Notes: generated by a model from the sequence alone, not told the origin. A stretch of DNA of 22,725 nucleotides from Clostridium_AB sp036639235 (GCF_036639235.1 NZ_JAVWJB010000030.1:1-22725); one strand, 5' to 3'; positions 7,875 through 16,267 are shown, numbered from the stretch's first letter. Numbers and translations: made by a program.

Positions 7875-7902
7875 TTGATAATGTGTTTTATATTGTTATA
7901 AT
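7875..7902 (+). promoter_or_regulatory. Promoter of the c-di-GMP enzyme/TerC operon
   Basis: TTGATA at 7875-7880 and TATAAT at 7897-7902 are separated by 16 bases, with a TGN extended -10 just before the -10 box. The predicted leader is about 100 bases long. No c-di-GMP riboswitch core was recognised in it. Confidence 0.7.
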
Positions 7903-8007
7903 AATTATATAATATGTAAATTAAATCAAAAATAGGTAATATATTAGGGTAGTTTTAATAATATATTAATATGGAAAGGAAATAAGCATTGTTAGAGGGT
8001 GGTAGAT

Positions 8008-9717
8008 ATGTATCATAGGGATATAAAAAGAGACCAGTCTATAAATAAAGCTGTAACAAGTGTTAAGATACTTATATTTATTTTAAGTGGAATTATATTT
8101 GTTAGAACAAGCTTTCAAATAGTTGTGTATTTTGAGGCATTAAAGCCATTAATATTAGGCTTTATTTGTTTTTCCCTTGCAATTATTTATCTTGTGAATA
8201 TCTCCCTAGACAGGAGCTTTTTTAACTTTTTGAATAGGACAACCTTTGAATTTTGTGAGTATTTTGTACTTGTTATAATAGTAAGCATGCTTATATATTT
8301 AAGTGGTGGAATATTTAGCAATTATAGATTTTTATTAATATTAATAACTATATTAGTATCAATTGAAGGGGATGCTATGATATCCTACGGGGTGTCTATA
8401 TATAATAGTATATTTGTTATAGGTAGTAGTTTTAGTTATTATAAGTCTTTTAGTCAAGTGGTGGTAAATGACCTACCCCTAGCTATAGGATTTATTGCTA
8501 TAACTGTGCTGTTAAGATGTTTTGTTGATAGTGAAGCAAAATCTCGGGATAGAATTACTAGGGATGCTAATGTGGATTATCTAACAAAGGTTTATAATAG
8601 AAGATTTTTTAATAGTTTTTTAAAGGAAAGTATAGAAGAGGCAGACATAAATAACAGGCCAATATCTGTACTTTTAATTGATATAGACTACTTTAAAAGT
8701 ATTAACGATACCTATGGTCATGGTTTTGGAGATGAGGTATTAGAGGAAATAGCCCATCTGATTAAAAAACATTCAGGAGAAAATAATTTAGTAGCTAGAT
8801 TTGGTGGAGAAGAATTTGTTATAGTAATTAAGGATGCTTGTACGGAAAAAGCTGCATTAATTGGAGAAAATCTGAGATGTTTAGTGGAGAGCCATCATTT
8901 TTACTATAAAGAAAGTGATAATCCAATAAGGGTTACTGTTTCAGTTGGCGTATGTTGTTACCCAGAGAAGGCTAGTAATACACGTGAACTTATAAATAGG
9001 GTTGATGATGCATTATATAAGGCAAAATTTCTAGGACGTAATAGGGTTGAAATATATGATTCTATATTAGAAGAGATTAGAACTGATGTATTAAATGAAC
9101 AGCCTGAATTTTACTCAAGTTTAAAGTCAATCATGAGTGCTATTAATACTAAGGATGACTATACATTAGGCCATAGTCAAAGAATGGTTATGTATGCGGA
9201 TATGATGTCTAGGGAACTTAACCTTTGTGAAAAGGATAATAAGACACTTAGATATGCTGCTTATCTACACGATATAGGTAAAATAGTTCTTCCAAAGGAT
9301 ATACTGCAAAAAGGGTATGACTATGATAAAAATGAGGAAGTAGAGTTTATGATTCACCCAATTGAAGGGGCTGAAATTGTAAAGGGGATTAGGCAGCTTG
9401 AATGGGTTGCAACTGCAATACTTCATCACCATGAAAGATATGATGGACTAGGGTTTCCATATGGATTAAGTGGGGAGGATATACCGTATTTTGCTAGAAT
9501 TATAGCTATAATAAATGAGTTTGATAGATTAACCTCATATATTAATGGAGATTATAAGTACAAGCTAGAAGTTGCTATAGAAAGAATTAGAGAAGGCAAG
9601 GGAAAAAGTTTTGATCCGCTTCTTTGTGAGGTGTTTATAGATATGATTATGAGCAACCAGAAAGTCTTTTATAGCTTAAATAAAAATATGTTAGAAGTAA
9701 GAGAGTTTAGCTCTTAG
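8008..9717 (+). CDS. Membrane-bound GGDEF/HD-GYP c-di-GMP enzyme
   Basis: A 569-residue protein with about six N-terminal membrane helices (residues 17-175), a GGDEF diguanylate cyclase domain (about 188-350) and a C-terminal HD-GYP phosphodiesterase domain (about 365-550). The cyclase active site GGEEF (266-270) and the upstream DYLTKVYNRR and DIDYFKSIND elements are intact, but the inhibitory RxxD site is not seen at its usual position. The HD-GYP part has HDIGK (421-425), HHHERYDGLGFP (GFP in place of GYP) and FDRLTS, so metal and substrate residues look complete. The protein could therefore both make and break c-di-GMP. A GTG at 7999 is in frame, but AGAGGGTGG points to the ATG at 8008. 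The TerC gene starts 15 bases after its stop, implying one operon. Confidence 0.93.
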   Translation: MYHRDIKRDQSINKAVTSVKILIFILSGIIFVRTSFQIVVYFEALKPLILGFICFSLAIIYLVNISLDRSFFNFLNRTTFEFCEYFVLVIIVSMLIYLSGGIFSNYRFLLILITILVSIEGDAMISYGVSIYNSIFVIGSSFSYYKSFSQVVVNDLPLAIGFIAITVLLRCFVDSEAKSRDRITRDANVDYLTKVYNRRFFNSFLKESIEEADINNRPISVLLIDIDYFKSINDTYGHGFGDEVLEEIAHLIKKHSGENNLVARFGGEEFVIVIKDACTEKAALIGENLRCLVESHHFYYKESDNPIRVTVSVGVCCYPEKASNTRELINRVDDALYKAKFLGRNRVEIYDSILEEIRTDVLNEQPEFYSSLKSIMSAINTKDDYTLGHSQRMVMYADMMSRELNLCEKDNKTLRYAAYLHDIGKIVLPKDILQKGYDYDKNEEVEFMIHPIEGAEIVKGIRQLEWVATAILHHHERYDGLGFPYGLSGEDIPYFARIIAIINEFDRLTSYINGDYKYKLEVAIERIREGKGKSFDPLLCEVFIDMIMSNQKVFYSLNKNMLEVREFSS

Positions 9718-9731
9718 TTTTGGAGGAAAAA

Positions 9732-10577
9732 ATGGAAACTAAAAAGGCAATAAGATGGGTAGTATTTTGGATTTCACTATCGTTGATTTTTAATATTGGA
9801 ATCTACTTTACTATGGGTGCAGATAAAGCCCTAGAATACTTTGGAGGATATATTATTGAGGAGAGTTTAAGTCTTGATAATCTATTCCTATTCTTAATAA
9901 TTTTCCAAAGCTTTAATGTACCACCTGCATACCAAAGAAGAGTTCTTAACTATGGAATAGCAGGAGCCATAATATTAAGACTTATATTTGTAGTTTTAGG
10001 AGTTAGTATAGTTAACCAGTTTAGCTGGATACTATATGTGTTTGGATTCATACTAATATATAGTGGAATTAAAATGCTTGCAGATAAGGAAAATGAGAAA
10101 AAGGACTATTCAAACAGCGTCTTTATTAAGATTCTATCAAAAATAGTTCCAATTACTAAAAATCTAGAAGGTGAAAAGTTCTTTGTTAGAAAGAATGGAA
10201 TACTATATGCAACACCACTATTTGCAATACTGTTTTTAATTGAGGGGTCTGATGTAATATTTGCAATAGATTCTATACCAGCAATATTTTCAATAACAAC
10301 AGATCCCTTTATTGTATATACATCTAATATATTTGCAATACTTGGACTTAGAAGTTTATACTTTGTTTTAGTTAGTGTAAATGAGAACTTTAAGTATGTT
10401 AAGCACGGAGTAGCATTAATACTAACATTTACAGGTATTAAGCTAGCGGTTTTAATGTTTAACATACATATACCAATAGTGGTATCATTAATGGTTATAT
10501 TTTCTTTACTTGCAGGAAGTATACTACTTTCATACATAGCTGCAAAAAAATCATCATCACAGAAAAAAGCATCATAA
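9732..10577 (+). CDS. TerC/Alx-family membrane protein
   Basis: A 281-residue TerC-family protein with about eight membrane helices. The two conserved acidic motifs are present: EESLSLDNLFLFLIIFQSF (near residues 41-59) and EGSDVIFAIDSIPAIFSI followed by NIFAILGLRSLYF (near 170-215). Members export manganese or insert metals into exported proteins, and give tellurite or alkaline-pH phenotypes. A TTG at 9720 is in frame, but TGGAGG just before the ATG at 9732 sets the start. No yybP-ykoY manganese riboswitch precedes it; instead it follows the c-di-GMP enzyme by 14 bases and seems to depend on that promoter. This pairing is unusual and suggests metal export tied to c-di-GMP signalling, which is inference. 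Confidence 0.92.
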   Translation: METKKAIRWVVFWISLSLIFNIGIYFTMGADKALEYFGGYIIEESLSLDNLFLFLIIFQSFNVPPAYQRRVLNYGIAGAIILRLIFVVLGVSIVNQFSWILYVFGFILIYSGIKMLADKENEKKDYSNSVFIKILSKIVPITKNLEGEKFFVRKNGILYATPLFAILFLIEGSDVIFAIDSIPAIFSITTDPFIVYTSNIFAILGLRSLYFVLVSVNENFKYVKHGVALILTFTGIKLAVLMFNIHIPIVVSLMVIFSLLAGSILLSYIAAKKSSSQKKAS

Positions 10578-10620
10578 AAAAAGAGTCTACCTCAAATTTA
10601 TTTTGAGATAGACTCTTTTA
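10577..10620. terminator. Bidirectional terminator between converging genes
   Basis: An AAAAGAGTCTA/TAGACTCTTTT stem continues past one mismatch into CTCAAA/TTTGAG around a short AT loop. A-runs and T-runs flank it on both sides. It can end both the TerC transcript and the IclR transcript. Confidence 0.9.
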
Positions 10621-10622
10621 TT

Positions 10623-11366
10623 TTATAGTTTTGTTGACATTAGGCTAGCCATGGCTATTAAATCTGTTTTCATAGAGTCAAGCATTTCATCTTTCCATCT
10701 AAATATAGGAACGCTTATGTCTATTGCTCCAACTACGGTACCAGATGAGTTTTTGATTGCAACTGCAACACAGTTGAAACAGTTTCCCTCACAATAGGAA
10801 TGGAATCCATAGCCCTTAGCTTTAATATCATTAATCATATCTGTTATTTCTTCAATAGTATAACCAGGTAAATCTATATTGTTTTCTTTATAGTCTTCAA
10901 TAAATTTATTAATAAATTTATCAGATGAATTAGAAAGTATAACTTTACCAACGCTTGAGTTTAGAAGTGAATCACGTGTACCTACCTGTGAACCTAGTCT
11001 AATAGGGTGTGGTGATTCAATTACCTTTATATATGAAGCACTTTGTCCTGTAGGAACTGCAAGGTGTACTGTTTCTGAGTATTTTTCTACTAGTGCTTGT
11101 AAATATGGTCCAGCTGTTTTGGAAATTGATATACTTTCTCCATATATATTACCAAGTTCATAAAGTCTAATACCAAGACAATACTTGTTTGTTTCCGGAT
11201 TTTTAGTAACAAAGTCTGCAATCTCAAGGGTTGATATTATTCCATGAAGTGTAGTTACTTTAAGGTTAAGCATTTCACTAATATCAGTTAGCTTAAGCTT
11301 GTTGTTATTTTTTGATATACAATCTAAAACCATAACTGCTCTATCGATTGATTGAATTGTTTTCAT
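10623..11366 (-). CDS. IclR-family transcriptional regulator
   Basis: A 247-residue protein with an N-terminal winged helix-turn-helix (about 1-65; IQSIDRAVMVLDCISKN... TTLHGIISTLE) and a C-terminal IclR effector-binding domain (about 75-245) with the usual GSQVGTRDSLLNSSVGKVIL segment. The effector pocket has a Cys-rich stretch, SYCEGNCFNCVAVAI, where most family members carry one Cys; this might matter for ligand or redox sensing. A longer frame reaches 11417, but AAGGAGGG six bases before the ATG at 11366 fixes the start. It is divergent from the SDR/MATE pair, so it probably controls these and itself through boxes at 11451-11465 and 11545-11559. The ligand is unknown. Confidence 0.93.
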   Translation of the reverse strand: MKTIQSIDRAVMVLDCISKNNNKLKLTDISEMLNLKVTTLHGIISTLEIADFVTKNPETNKYCLGIRLYELGNIYGESISISKTAGPYLQALVEKYSETVHLAVPTGQSASYIKVIESPHPIRLGSQVGTRDSLLNSSVGKVILSNSSDKFINKFIEDYKENNIDLPGYTIEEITDMINDIKAKGYGFHSYCEGNCFNCVAVAIKNSSGTVVGAIDISVPIFRWKDEMLDSMKTDLIAMASLMSTKL

Positions 11367-11388
11367 AGAAAACCCTCCTTTTATATAC

Positions 11389-11417
11389 ATTATATAGTAT
11401 ACACTTTTTGCATACAA
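11389..11417 (-). promoter_or_regulatory. Probable promoter of the IclR gene
   Basis: On the minus strand TTGTAT (11417-11412) and a perfect TATAAT (11394-11389) are 17 bases apart, leaving a short leader before AAGGAGGG and the ATG at 11366. The -35 box is weak, the -10 box is strong. Confidence 0.6.
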
Positions 11418-11450
11418 TAAACACAGGTTAATAATAATATAACATATATT

Positions 11451-11465
11451 TTCGATAATAACGAA
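11451..11465. promoter_or_regulatory. TTCG-N7-CGAA box, candidate IclR operator 1
   Basis: The inverted repeat TTCG, ATAATAA, CGAA lies 27 bases before the SDR -35 box and upstream of the IclR promoter. An identically spaced copy lies at 11545-11559. An activator or a repressor bound in the shared region could control both directions. Confidence 0.55.
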
Positions 11466-11492
11466 CTGTTTTTGTAAATGCTGAAAAAAGTG

Positions 11493-11520
11493 TTGACATA
11501 TTTCAAAAATGTTGTAGAAT
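11493..11520 (+). promoter_or_regulatory. Sigma-A promoter of the SDR-MATE operon
   Basis: A consensus TTGACA at 11493-11498 and TAGAAT at 11515-11520 are separated by 16 bases. The predicted start near 11527 is closely followed by the second TTCG-N7-CGAA box, so a protein bound there would block elongation. Confidence 0.8.
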
Positions 11521-11535
11521 AAAAGTATAAATTAT

Positions 11536-11559
11536 CGAAAGACATTCGGTATAATCGAA
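11536..11559. promoter_or_regulatory. TTCG-N7-CGAA box, candidate IclR operator 2
   Basis: TTCG (11545-11548) and CGAA (11556-11559) are separated by GTATAAT, the same 7-base spacing as in the copy at 11451-11465. A further CGAA at 11536-11539 makes an overlapping CGAA-N5-TTCG repeat with it. The site is in the leader just downstream of the predicted transcription start. Confidence 0.6.
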
Positions 11560-11608
11560 ATTATAAATAGATACATATAAATATAAGTTAAAAGAGGAGT
11601 TGAAAGAT

Positions 11609-12361
11609 ATGTCACTAAAAGGAAAGGTAGTAATTATAACAGGTGCTACAAGTGGAATCGGGAAGGTTACAGCAAAGAAGTTTCTTAAAGAGGGAGCTAA
11701 GGTAATGATAGCTGGTACGACAGAGGAAAAAGCTGAAAAGGTTGCTAGAGAACTTGGAGAAGTTGGAGTTAATACTTCATATGTAGCAGTTAATGTAGCT
11801 GAATATAAAAGTGTAGAAAATATGATTGATAAGACAATTAAGGATTTTGGAACAGCAGATATATTATTTAATAACGCAGGTATTACATTAAATAAGCCAT
11901 TCCTTGAGCAAACTGAGGAGGATTACCTAAATGTTGTTAATATTAATCAACATGGTGTGTTTAACGGAATGCATATATTTGGTAAGAGACTAGTTGATAT
12001 GAAAAAAGGTGGAACTATTATAAATACAGCATCAATTGCAGCGAGAATGGCTGGTGGTTCAACAATAGGATACACAGCAAGTAAGGCAGCAGTTGAAATG
12101 CTAACTAAAAGCGGGGCACATGCACTTGCACCACATGGAATAAGAGTTGTAGGGGTAGGACCTGCCGCTATAAAAACACCAATGGTTGAGGCGCTAGGTG
12201 AGCAGATACTTGGGTATCTTAAGAATATGCATATGAGACATGAAATACTAGACCCTGAGCAGGTTGCAAATGTTGTAGTATTCCTAGCTAAGGAAGAAGC
12301 AAGTGGCATTAATGGCCAAGTAGTATTTGTAGATGATGGGTACACAAGCTTTAAAATATAA
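11609..12361 (+). CDS. Short-chain dehydrogenase/reductase
   Basis: A 250-residue classical SDR, full length for the family. It has the Rossmann cofactor motif TGATSGIG (11-18), NNAG (88-91), a probable catalytic Asn at 111, Ser142, and the active-site pair Tyr155/Lys159 (YTASK). It would oxidise or reduce an alcohol/carbonyl with NAD(P) in the cytoplasm. Sequence alone does not separate gluconate-type reductases, 3-oxoacyl reductases and others. A TTG at 11600 is in frame, but GAGGAG nine bases before the ATG at 11609 fits better. The MATE exporter gene follows after 43 bases and the IclR gene is divergent, so the enzyme probably modifies a compound that the regulator senses and the transporter removes; that is inference. 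Confidence 0.93.
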   Translation: MSLKGKVVIITGATSGIGKVTAKKFLKEGAKVMIAGTTEEKAEKVARELGEVGVNTSYVAVNVAEYKSVENMIDKTIKDFGTADILFNNAGITLNKPFLEQTEEDYLNVVNINQHGVFNGMHIFGKRLVDMKKGGTIINTASIAARMAGGSTIGYTASKAAVEMLTKSGAHALAPHGIRVVGVGPAAIKTPMVEALGEQILGYLKNMHMRHEILDPEQVANVVVFLAKEEASGINGQVVFVDDGYTSFKI

Positions 12362-12404
12362 AAAATACAATGGATAAGATTTAAATGAATAGGACGTGAG
12401 AAAA

Positions 12405-13841
12405 ATGAATGCACAAAAGAACAATAAGATGCAGATATTAGATAACGATAATGTAAAAGGATCATTAACAAAGCTAGCAATACCAGGAATACTTGCCATG
12501 CTAGTAAATGCAATATATAACTTTGTAGACGTAATATTTATAGGACAGCTTAACAATACCCTAGCAATGGGTGCTGTTTCTATAGGATTCCCAATACTAC
12601 TGATTATTACAGGTATGGGACTTATGATAGGTGTTGGTTCAGCTTCATATATTTCAAGAAGTCTTGGAGCTTCTAATGAAGAACAGGCTAACAAAACAGC
12701 CTCAATAGCTGTTACATGGTCACTTATTATATCAACAATAGTTACTATTTTAGGACTAATATTTATTGAACCAATTCTAAGATCAATGGGAGCAACTCCT
12801 GAAGTTCTACCATATGCGGTAGAGTATACTAGATGGATAATTGTTGCAGCAACATTCCTAATGATTAATATGGTACTTAACAATGTTATTAGAGCAGAGG
12901 GTAAACCACAAATTAGTATGATTTCAATAGGAATGGCTTCAATACTAAACGTAATACTAGACCCTATATTTATCTTTACATTAGACATGGGTGTAGGTGG
13001 AGCTTCATTTGCTACAATAGTAGCTCAAGGATGCGCAACACTATTCCTAATAAGTTACTTCTTAAGAGGTAAGAGTGTTCTTACAATTAGATTAAACAAG
13101 GTTAGTAAGAAACTTTCAGCTGACAAAGAGATTTACAAGCAGATCCTTAAGATTGGTAGCCCAGTATTTATAATGCAGTTCCTATCAAGTGTAACTTTCG
13201 GTATGCTAAACTTTGCAGCTATAACTTATGGTTCAGCTTCAATGGTTGCAGCTATGGCAATTGTAAACAAGATTAATATGATTCCTTCATATGTATTTAT
13301 GGGATTTGTACAGGGTCTTCAACCATTTGCAGCATTTAACTACGGTGCTGGTAACATAGAAAGACTTAAAAAAGCAGTTAAGTTCTCAACTATAGTTATG
13401 GTATCACTTGCAGTATTCTTCCTAGTAGTACTACAAACTACAGCAGGTATGTTTATAGGAATATTTACTAAGGATCAGGTTGTATTTGAACTTGGAGTTA
13501 ACTACCTAAAGGGTGTAACAATAATGACACCGTTTGTAGCATTTACACTACTATATACTAACCTATTCCAGTCACTAGGTAAGGCTAAGCAGGCTCTTAT
13601 GCTAACTCTAGGAAGACAAACACTAATCTTCATACCAATGGTTATTGTACTGCCTAAACTATTTATTGGATTCCCTGGTGTGCTAGGGTTTACACAAGCA
13701 CTACTACCATATAAAATTCCACAGGGGCTATATGGAGTAATGTATGCACAGGCAGCAACAGACCTAATTACAGTAATGGTTACAATTACTCTTGCTTACT
13801 TCCTAAATAAGGAATTTAAAAAGGCAATAGCTAATAATTAG
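12405..13841 (+). CDS. MATE-family multidrug/metabolite exporter
   Basis: A 478-residue, 12-helix MATE transporter with both MatE halves. Typical family stretches are NFVDVIFIGQL (first helix), GVGSASYISRSLG, VIRAEGKPQISM and NVILDPIFIF in the N-half, and QGLQPFAAFNYGAG in the C-half. It most resembles the MepA/DinF-like branch, which exports cationic drugs or metabolites using Na+ or H+. A GTG at 12396 is in frame, but AGGACGTGAG leads to the ATG at 12405. With no terminator before it, it is co-transcribed with the SDR gene under the IclR-linked promoter. The substrate is unknown. Confidence 0.93.
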   Translation: MNAQKNNKMQILDNDNVKGSLTKLAIPGILAMLVNAIYNFVDVIFIGQLNNTLAMGAVSIGFPILLIITGMGLMIGVGSASYISRSLGASNEEQANKTASIAVTWSLIISTIVTILGLIFIEPILRSMGATPEVLPYAVEYTRWIIVAATFLMINMVLNNVIRAEGKPQISMISIGMASILNVILDPIFIFTLDMGVGGASFATIVAQGCATLFLISYFLRGKSVLTIRLNKVSKKLSADKEIYKQILKIGSPVFIMQFLSSVTFGMLNFAAITYGSASMVAAMAIVNKINMIPSYVFMGFVQGLQPFAAFNYGAGNIERLKKAVKFSTIVMVSLAVFFLVVLQTTAGMFIGIFTKDQVVFELGVNYLKGVTIMTPFVAFTLLYTNLFQSLGKAKQALMLTLGRQTLIFIPMVIVLPKLFIGFPGVLGFTQALLPYKIPQGLYGVMYAQAATDLITVMVTITLAYFLNKEFKKAIANN

Positions 13842-13852
13842 AATAAAATTAG

Positions 13853-13886
13853 AAGGGGCTTTCTCAACTAGAGATTGCCCTTTTTT
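13853..13886 (+). terminator. Terminator after the MATE gene
   Basis: An imperfect stem (AAGGGGC with GCCCTT, an internal 2x2 loop, then TCTC with GAGA) is followed by a run of six T. It sits directly after the MATE stop codon. Confidence 0.8.
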
Positions 13887-13984
13887 AGTTTGTTGGAAAA
13901 GGGTGGAAAAAGGGTTAATTTGCTTAAAGGTATTAGAGGGTATTAGTTGAATTAATATAGTATTGGGAATTTAGGAGGGATTAT

Positions 13985-14389
13985 ATGGCTAAGGATAATT
14001 TAAAGGGAATTGTAGGATTCTCTATGGTGATTTTAACAGTCCTTATACTAATGTTTACAGATACAATACCAACTATAGGACTTAGGATTATAACAACAGC
14101 TCTTATTCTACTTGGATGGGGGATTTGTATATATAATGTAGTAATGCTTATAAGGGAAAAGGAGTATACAACCTTTGCATCTATTGCTGTTTGTGAAATA
14201 ATAATATTATTAATAGTTACTACCTTCTCATTTAAAATTGTTCTACTAGAGGAGTCAATTGGGGAAAGTAATATATGGATTATAGGAATTATTGCTGTAT
14301 TAACATTAGTACATAAAAGGCTTAAGTCTCCTAAATATTTAAGTCAAAGAAGAAAATTTAAAAACCCGAGGGGTAAGTATAGTATATAA
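13985..14389 (+). CDS. Small hypothetical four-helix membrane protein
   Basis: A 134-residue protein with four hydrophobic segments (about residues 9-26, 32-54, 65-88 and 94-108) and a basic tail (HKRLKSPKYLSQRRKFKNPRGKYSI) that probably lies in the cytoplasm. AGGAGG sits seven bases before the ATG, so it is very likely translated. It lies alone between two terminators, before motAB. No family or motif was recognised and no function can be given. Confidence 0.8.
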   Translation: MAKDNLKGIVGFSMVILTVLILMFTDTIPTIGLRIITTALILLGWGICIYNVVMLIREKEYTTFASIAVCEIIILLIVTTFSFKIVLLEESIGESNIWIIGIIAVLTLVHKRLKSPKYLSQRRKFKNPRGKYSI

Positions 14390-14409
14390 AAAACTTAGTT
14401 GGATAATAC

Positions 14410-14439
14410 AACCTACATTTAATAAAATGTAGGTTTTTT
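14410..14439 (+). terminator. Rho-independent terminator
   Basis: A perfect 11-bp stem (AACCTACATTT with AAATGTAGGTT) with a 4-base AATA loop runs into six T. It ends the small membrane-protein transcript and separates it from motAB. Confidence 0.93.
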
Positions 14440-14455
14440 GGGTGGTTTAGTATAT

Positions 14456-14498
14456 TTGTTGAATTTTAATATATTGTGTATATAAAAATGGTCGATAT
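14456..14498 (+). promoter_or_regulatory. Candidate motAB promoter(s)
   Basis: Two overlapping readings exist. A sigma-A type promoter would use TTGAAT (14459-14464) and TATAAA (14481-14486) with 16 bases between. A flagellar sigma-D type -10, GTCGATAT (14491-14498), matches GCCGATAT in 7 of 8 bases, but the -35 region (TATT at 14472-14475) fits TAAA poorly. Which one is used cannot be decided from sequence. Confidence 0.45.
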
Positions 14499-14531
14499 AT
14501 TAGAAATAGCGATTTATTTACGAGGTGAGAT

Positions 14532-15326
14532 ATGGATATATTTTTAATTATAGGATTAATTACTGGTTTACTTTCTGTTGTTGTTGGTATGATGGTTAAG
14601 GGTGCAGATATTTTAGTACTTTTAAACCCAGCGGCTGCTATTATTATACTTGTTGGAACACTTGCGGCTGTTATGAACTCATACCCTAAGGAAGAGTTTC
14701 TTAACATACCAAGGCTGTTAAAGGTATTATTTAATGATAAAAAGGATGATGACCCAGGTGAATTAATAGACAAGCTAGTTAATATGTCTAAGGAAACTAG
14801 AAAAAATGGACTTTTATCACTAGAAGCTGCTATTGAAAATATAGACAATAAGTTTATGAAGTCGGCACTTGAAATGATAGTTGATGGTACAGACCCACAA
14901 TATGTTCGAGAAGTGTTAACTGATGAAATTGAGTATATGGAAGAAAGACACCGTGCAGGGGCTATGATTTTTACAACAGGAGGAAGTGCAGCTCCAACAC
15001 TTGGGGTTCTTGGTGCGGTTGTAGGGCTTATAGGAGCGCTTGGTAATCTTAATGATACTGAGAAGCTTGCACATATGATTGCTGCAGCCTTTGTTGCAAC
15101 ACTTTATGGTATTTTTGTTGGATACGTTGTATGTCACCCATTTGCTACAAGACTTAAGAGAAAGTCTCAAATTGAGGCTAATAAGATGCAGATAATTATG
15201 GAAGGTGCAATAGCAGTCCAGCAAGGGGTTAACCCTAATTCTATTGAGAAGAAGCTTGTGGCACTACTTGGACCTAAGGATAGGGAAAAGTATGAGAAAA
15301 ATAGAACAAGTAGTAGTAACGAGTAA
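14532..15326 (+). CDS. motA: Flagellar motor stator protein MotA
   Basis: A 264-residue stator subunit with four membrane helices. Two lie at the N-terminus (about 2-22 and 28-50), followed by a cytoplasmic domain with the conserved charged patch (TDEIEYMEERHRAGAMIF), then helices three and four with GGSAAPTLGVLGAVVGLIGAL and GIFVGYVVCHPFATRL, including the conserved Pro of the torque-generating region. MotA and MotB form the ion channel that turns the flagellum. AGGTGAG precedes the ATG. motB starts 18 bases after its stop. No other flagellar genes are in the window, as is usual for motAB pairs in Firmicutes. Confidence 0.96.
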   Translation: MDIFLIIGLITGLLSVVVGMMVKGADILVLLNPAAAIIILVGTLAAVMNSYPKEEFLNIPRLLKVLFNDKKDDDPGELIDKLVNMSKETRKNGLLSLEAAIENIDNKFMKSALEMIVDGTDPQYVREVLTDEIEYMEERHRAGAMIFTTGGSAAPTLGVLGAVVGLIGALGNLNDTEKLAHMIAAAFVATLYGIFVGYVVCHPFATRLKRKSQIEANKMQIIMEGAIAVQQGVNPNSIEKKLVALLGPKDREKYEKNRTSSSNE

Positions 15327-15344
15327 TCAAAGGAGATTAAAGTT

Positions 15345-16124
15345 ATGAGTAAGAAAAAGAAGCATCATGAGGAACATATAGATGAGACTTGGTTATTACC
15401 TTATTCAGATATGCTAACTCTACTACTAGCACTATTTATTGTAATGTTTGCCATGAGTCAGGTAGATAACGAAAAACTAGAAAAAGCAGCTGTACAATTT
15501 AATGCTGTATTTGCTGGGGGATCTAGCTTTCTTAAGGAAAATGGAAGTACACCAATACCAGGTGGGGGAGCTATAAGTGGCGTTGTAGAGCAAGATCAAA
15601 TGATATCAGCTAAAAGTTTATTAGAAGATGAAATAAAGAAAAACGGATATAACGATAAAATTCAGGTAGAACTTAATGGGGAAGGACTTTTGATTTCTGT
15701 TCAAGATACAGCACTTTTTAATTCTGGAGATGCACAGGTACTTGAAAGTTTTTATCCTGTATTAACTGGAATATCAAATTCTATAAAGTCATTTAATAAT
15801 GATATTAGAATTGTAGGGCATACTGATAATATTCCTATAAGCAATCCAAGATATAAGGATAACTGGGAGCTAAGTTCAGCCCGTGCCTTAAATGTTATGG
15901 GGTTTATGGTGAAAAATGCAGGATTATCTCCTGAAAAATTTTCTACTCAGGCATTTGCAGAGTATCAACCTAAATTTGATAATTCAACTCCAGATGGTAG
16001 AGCTAAAAATAGAAGAGTTGAAATACTGATTGTAAGAAATAACAAGGTAGATGAGGATGGTAAAACTACAATAAATGGGGAAGCCATACCTAAGGTAGAT
16101 ATAACACCTTCACTGGGAAATTAA
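15345..16124 (+). CDS. motB: Flagellar motor stator protein MotB
   Basis: A 259-residue protein with a lysine/histidine-rich cytoplasmic start, one membrane helix (about 20-40) containing the ion-carrying Asp22 (YSDMLTLLLALFIVMFAMS), and a C-terminal OmpA/MotB peptidoglycan-binding domain (about 130-235; VGHTDNIPISN, ELSSARALNVMGFM, NRRVEILI). It anchors the stator to the cell wall. AAGGAG lies nine bases before the ATG. It is the second gene of the motAB operon and is followed by a strong terminator. The C-terminal 20 residues beyond the OmpA domain are variable in the family. Confidence 0.96.
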   Translation: MSKKKKHHEEHIDETWLLPYSDMLTLLLALFIVMFAMSQVDNEKLEKAAVQFNAVFAGGSSFLKENGSTPIPGGGAISGVVEQDQMISAKSLLEDEIKKNGYNDKIQVELNGEGLLISVQDTALFNSGDAQVLESFYPVLTGISNSIKSFNNDIRIVGHTDNIPISNPRYKDNWELSSARALNVMGFMVKNAGLSPEKFSTQAFAEYQPKFDNSTPDGRAKNRRVEILIVRNNKVDEDGKTTINGEAIPKVDITPSLGN

Positions 16125-16152
16125 AAAATATAATAATTAACAAAGGTAGATA

Positions 16153-16190
16153 AAACCTATACATATTGTCGAATATGTATAGGTTTTTTT
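16153..16190 (+). terminator. Terminator of motAB
   Basis: A perfect 15-bp stem (AAACCTATACATATT and its complement) with a GTCG loop leads into a run of T. It is among the strongest terminators in the window. Confidence 0.94.
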
Positions 16191-16205
16191 GTAAAATGAA
16201 TTATC

Positions 16206-16234
16206 TTGTTACTAATAGGTGATTTTGGTATAAT
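16206..16234 (+). promoter_or_regulatory. Promoter of the unknown membrane-anchored protein
   Basis: TTGTTA (16206-16211) and a perfect TATAAT (16229-16234) are 17 bases apart, with a TGG extended -10 element directly before the -10 box. Transcription would begin near 16241, leaving a leader of under 30 bases. Confidence 0.75.
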
Positions 16235-16267
16235 TTTGAATTATAGTAATGTATGGGGAGGATGTCT

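Noticed and set aside
7761..8007. Possible c-di-GMP riboswitch in the leader of the GGDEF/HD-GYP gene
   Set aside because: I could not find the conserved core of either known c-di-GMP riboswitch class; the leader is almost purely AT-rich.
9718..9731. Manganese (yybP-ykoY) riboswitch before the TerC gene
   Set aside because: Only 14 bases separate it from the previous gene, too few for the riboswitch, and nothing similar is seen further upstream.
11947..12988. Two long minus-strand open frames (188 and 234 residues)
   Set aside because: They lie antisense to the SDR and MATE genes, overlap one another and match no family.
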